A stretch of DNA of 6,604 bases, taken from contig CAMLFJ010000196.1 in assembly GCA_946479205.1 (NCBI GenBank), positions 1-6,604 of the forward strand, read 5' to 3'. The position numbers and the translations under genes are program-made. The notes under the pieces are model-generated. The model saw only the letters and a list, made by a program, of their open reading frames with translations. It was not told the origin of the DNA and searched no databases. This document shows positions 5,839 to 6,604 of this stretch, piece by piece. Positions within the stretch are counted from its first letter, which is position 1. The number at the start of each line of letters is the position of its first letter. Source of the DNA: an uncultured bacterium (GTDB lineage: Bacteria; Methylomirabilota; Methylomirabilia; Rokubacteriales; CSP1-6).

Positions 5839-6604
5839 ATGTCGGTTGACCAGGTCAAGCGGCTGTACGAATCCATGCCCGGCAAGCTCGACGAGGCGCG
5901 CCGGCGCTTCGGCCGCCCCCTTACCCTGGCCGAGAAGATCCTGGTTGCCCACGCCGATGACTTCGCGAAGCAGGAATGGAGCCGCGGCAAGGCCCAGCTC
6001 CGGCTGCGGGTGGACCGGGTGGCGCTCCAGGATGCCACCGGCCAGATGGCCCTCCTGCAGTTCATGCAGGCGGGCAAGAAGCAGGTGGCGGTGCCCAGCA
6101 CGGTGCACTGCGACCACCTGATCCGGGCGGAGAGCGGCGCGGCCGAGGACATGGCGCGCGCGATCGCCGAGAACCGCGAGGTCTACGACTTCCTGCACTC
6201 GACCTCGAAGAAGTACGGCATCGGGTTCTGGAAGCCGGGCGCCGGCATCATCCACCAGGTGGTGCTCGAGAACTACGCCTTCCCGGGCGGTCTCATGATC
6301 GGCGCGGACTCCCACACCCCCAACGCGGGCGGGCTCGGCATGGCCGCCATCGGCGTCGGCGGCGCGGACTGCGGCGAGGCGATGGCGGGTCTGGCATGGG
6401 AAGTCCTCGATCCCAAGCTGATCGGCGTGCATCTCACCGGCAAGCTCGCCGGCTGGAGCTCCCCCAAGGACGTCATCACGTACCTCTGCGGGTTGCTGAC
6501 GGTCAAGGGCGGCACCAACAAGATCATCGAGTACTTCGGGCCGGGGGCCGAGTCCATCAGCGCCACCGGCAAGGGCACCATCTGCAACATGGGCGCGGAG
6601 CTGG
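5839..6604 (+). CDS. acn: Aconitate hydratase, mitochondrial-type (5' part, runs off the window end)
   Basis: Cytosolic [4Fe-4S] enzyme that isomerises citrate to isocitrate via cis-aconitate in the TCA cycle. The frame is open for 255 codons without a stop and continues past base 6604; the full protein should be about 750 aa. Sequence is strikingly like animal mitochondrial aconitase: [12 protein letters not shown] (64-75), [11 protein letters not shown] (85-95), [16 protein letters not shown] (136-151) and [11 protein letters not shown] (155-165). Active-site equivalents of pig aconitase keep a constant offset of eight: Q64 (Q72), D92/H93 (D100/H101), H139 (H147) and D157/S158/H159 (D165/S166/H167). 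The cluster cysteines lie in the missing part. The ATG follows a strong Shine-Dalgarno and a promoter of its own, and the gene is divergent from the GH15 gene. It is clearly aconitase rather than isopropylmalate dehydratase because of the close match to the mitochondrial type over the whole visible part. Confidence 0.95.
   Translation, partial: MSVDQVKRLYESMPGKLDEARRRFGRPLTLAEKILVAHADDFAKQEWSRGKAQLRLRVDRVALQDATGQMALLQFMQAGKKQVAVPSTVHCDHLIRAESGAAEDMARAIAENREVYDFLHSTSKKYGIGFWKPGAGIIHQVVLENYAFPGGLMIGADSHTPNAGGLGMAAIGVGGADCGEAMAGLAWEVLDPKLIGVHLTGKLAGWSSPKDVITYLCGLLTVKGGTNKIIEYFGPGAESISATGKGTICNMGAEL

Noticed and set aside
5770..6432. A 220-codon minus-strand open frame opposite the start of aconitase
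   Set aside because: The plus strand carries aconitase with all active-site residues at exact family spacing and a strong Shine-Dalgarno; the minus frame has no family features.

Overview
The window is a very G+C-rich stretch (roughly 70% by eye, not counted) of ordinary bacterial chromosome. It is densely packed, with a strong G/C third-position bias in every gene. It probably comes from an uncultured or environmental bacterium. The flavoprotein motif GCTRMVQGG, the short DDCC-type cation transporter and the overall style resemble what I recall from Rokubacteria/Methylomirabilota, Deltaproteobacteria and similar soil lineages. That placement is a weak inference, and a 16S or marker-gene context would be needed to fix it.

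Layout. Positions 1-45 are the last 14 codons of an unidentified plus-strand gene. Next is a tight plus-strand run: a succinate dehydrogenase/fumarate reductase flavoprotein (65-1810), a small three-helix membrane anchor (1810-2139), the iron-sulfur subunit (2130-2825), a HIT-domain protein (2836-3276) and a short cation-diffusion-facilitator-type transporter (3286-3888). Gaps are 10 bp or less, and the sdh genes overlap by 1 and 10 bp, so this is almost certainly one operon, possibly starting upstream of the window. A 25-bp convergent gap with a weak GC hairpin separates it from a minus-strand GH15 glucoamylase/trehalase-like gene (3914-5704). A short divergent region (5705-5838) carries a good sigma70-like promoter, a structured leader and a strong ribosome binding site. 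These serve a mitochondrial-type aconitase (5839 to the window end, truncated).

How the genes work together. Sdh and aconitase are both TCA-cycle enzymes and lie close together, which makes the window a central-carbon-metabolism locus. The HIT protein and transporter ride in the sdh operon with no evident biochemical link. The GH15 enzyme would feed glucose from an alpha-glucoside such as trehalose or a malto-oligosaccharide.

No mobile element, CRISPR array, tRNA or rRNA was seen, and I found no clear undescribed multi-gene system. The points most worth checking are: Cys in place of the FAD-linking His in the flavoprotein; a single 3-TM anchor in an A-anchor-B cluster; a Cys-for-His change in the transporter's metal site; and two mutually exclusive pairings in the aconitase leader, one of which would hide the ribosome binding site.
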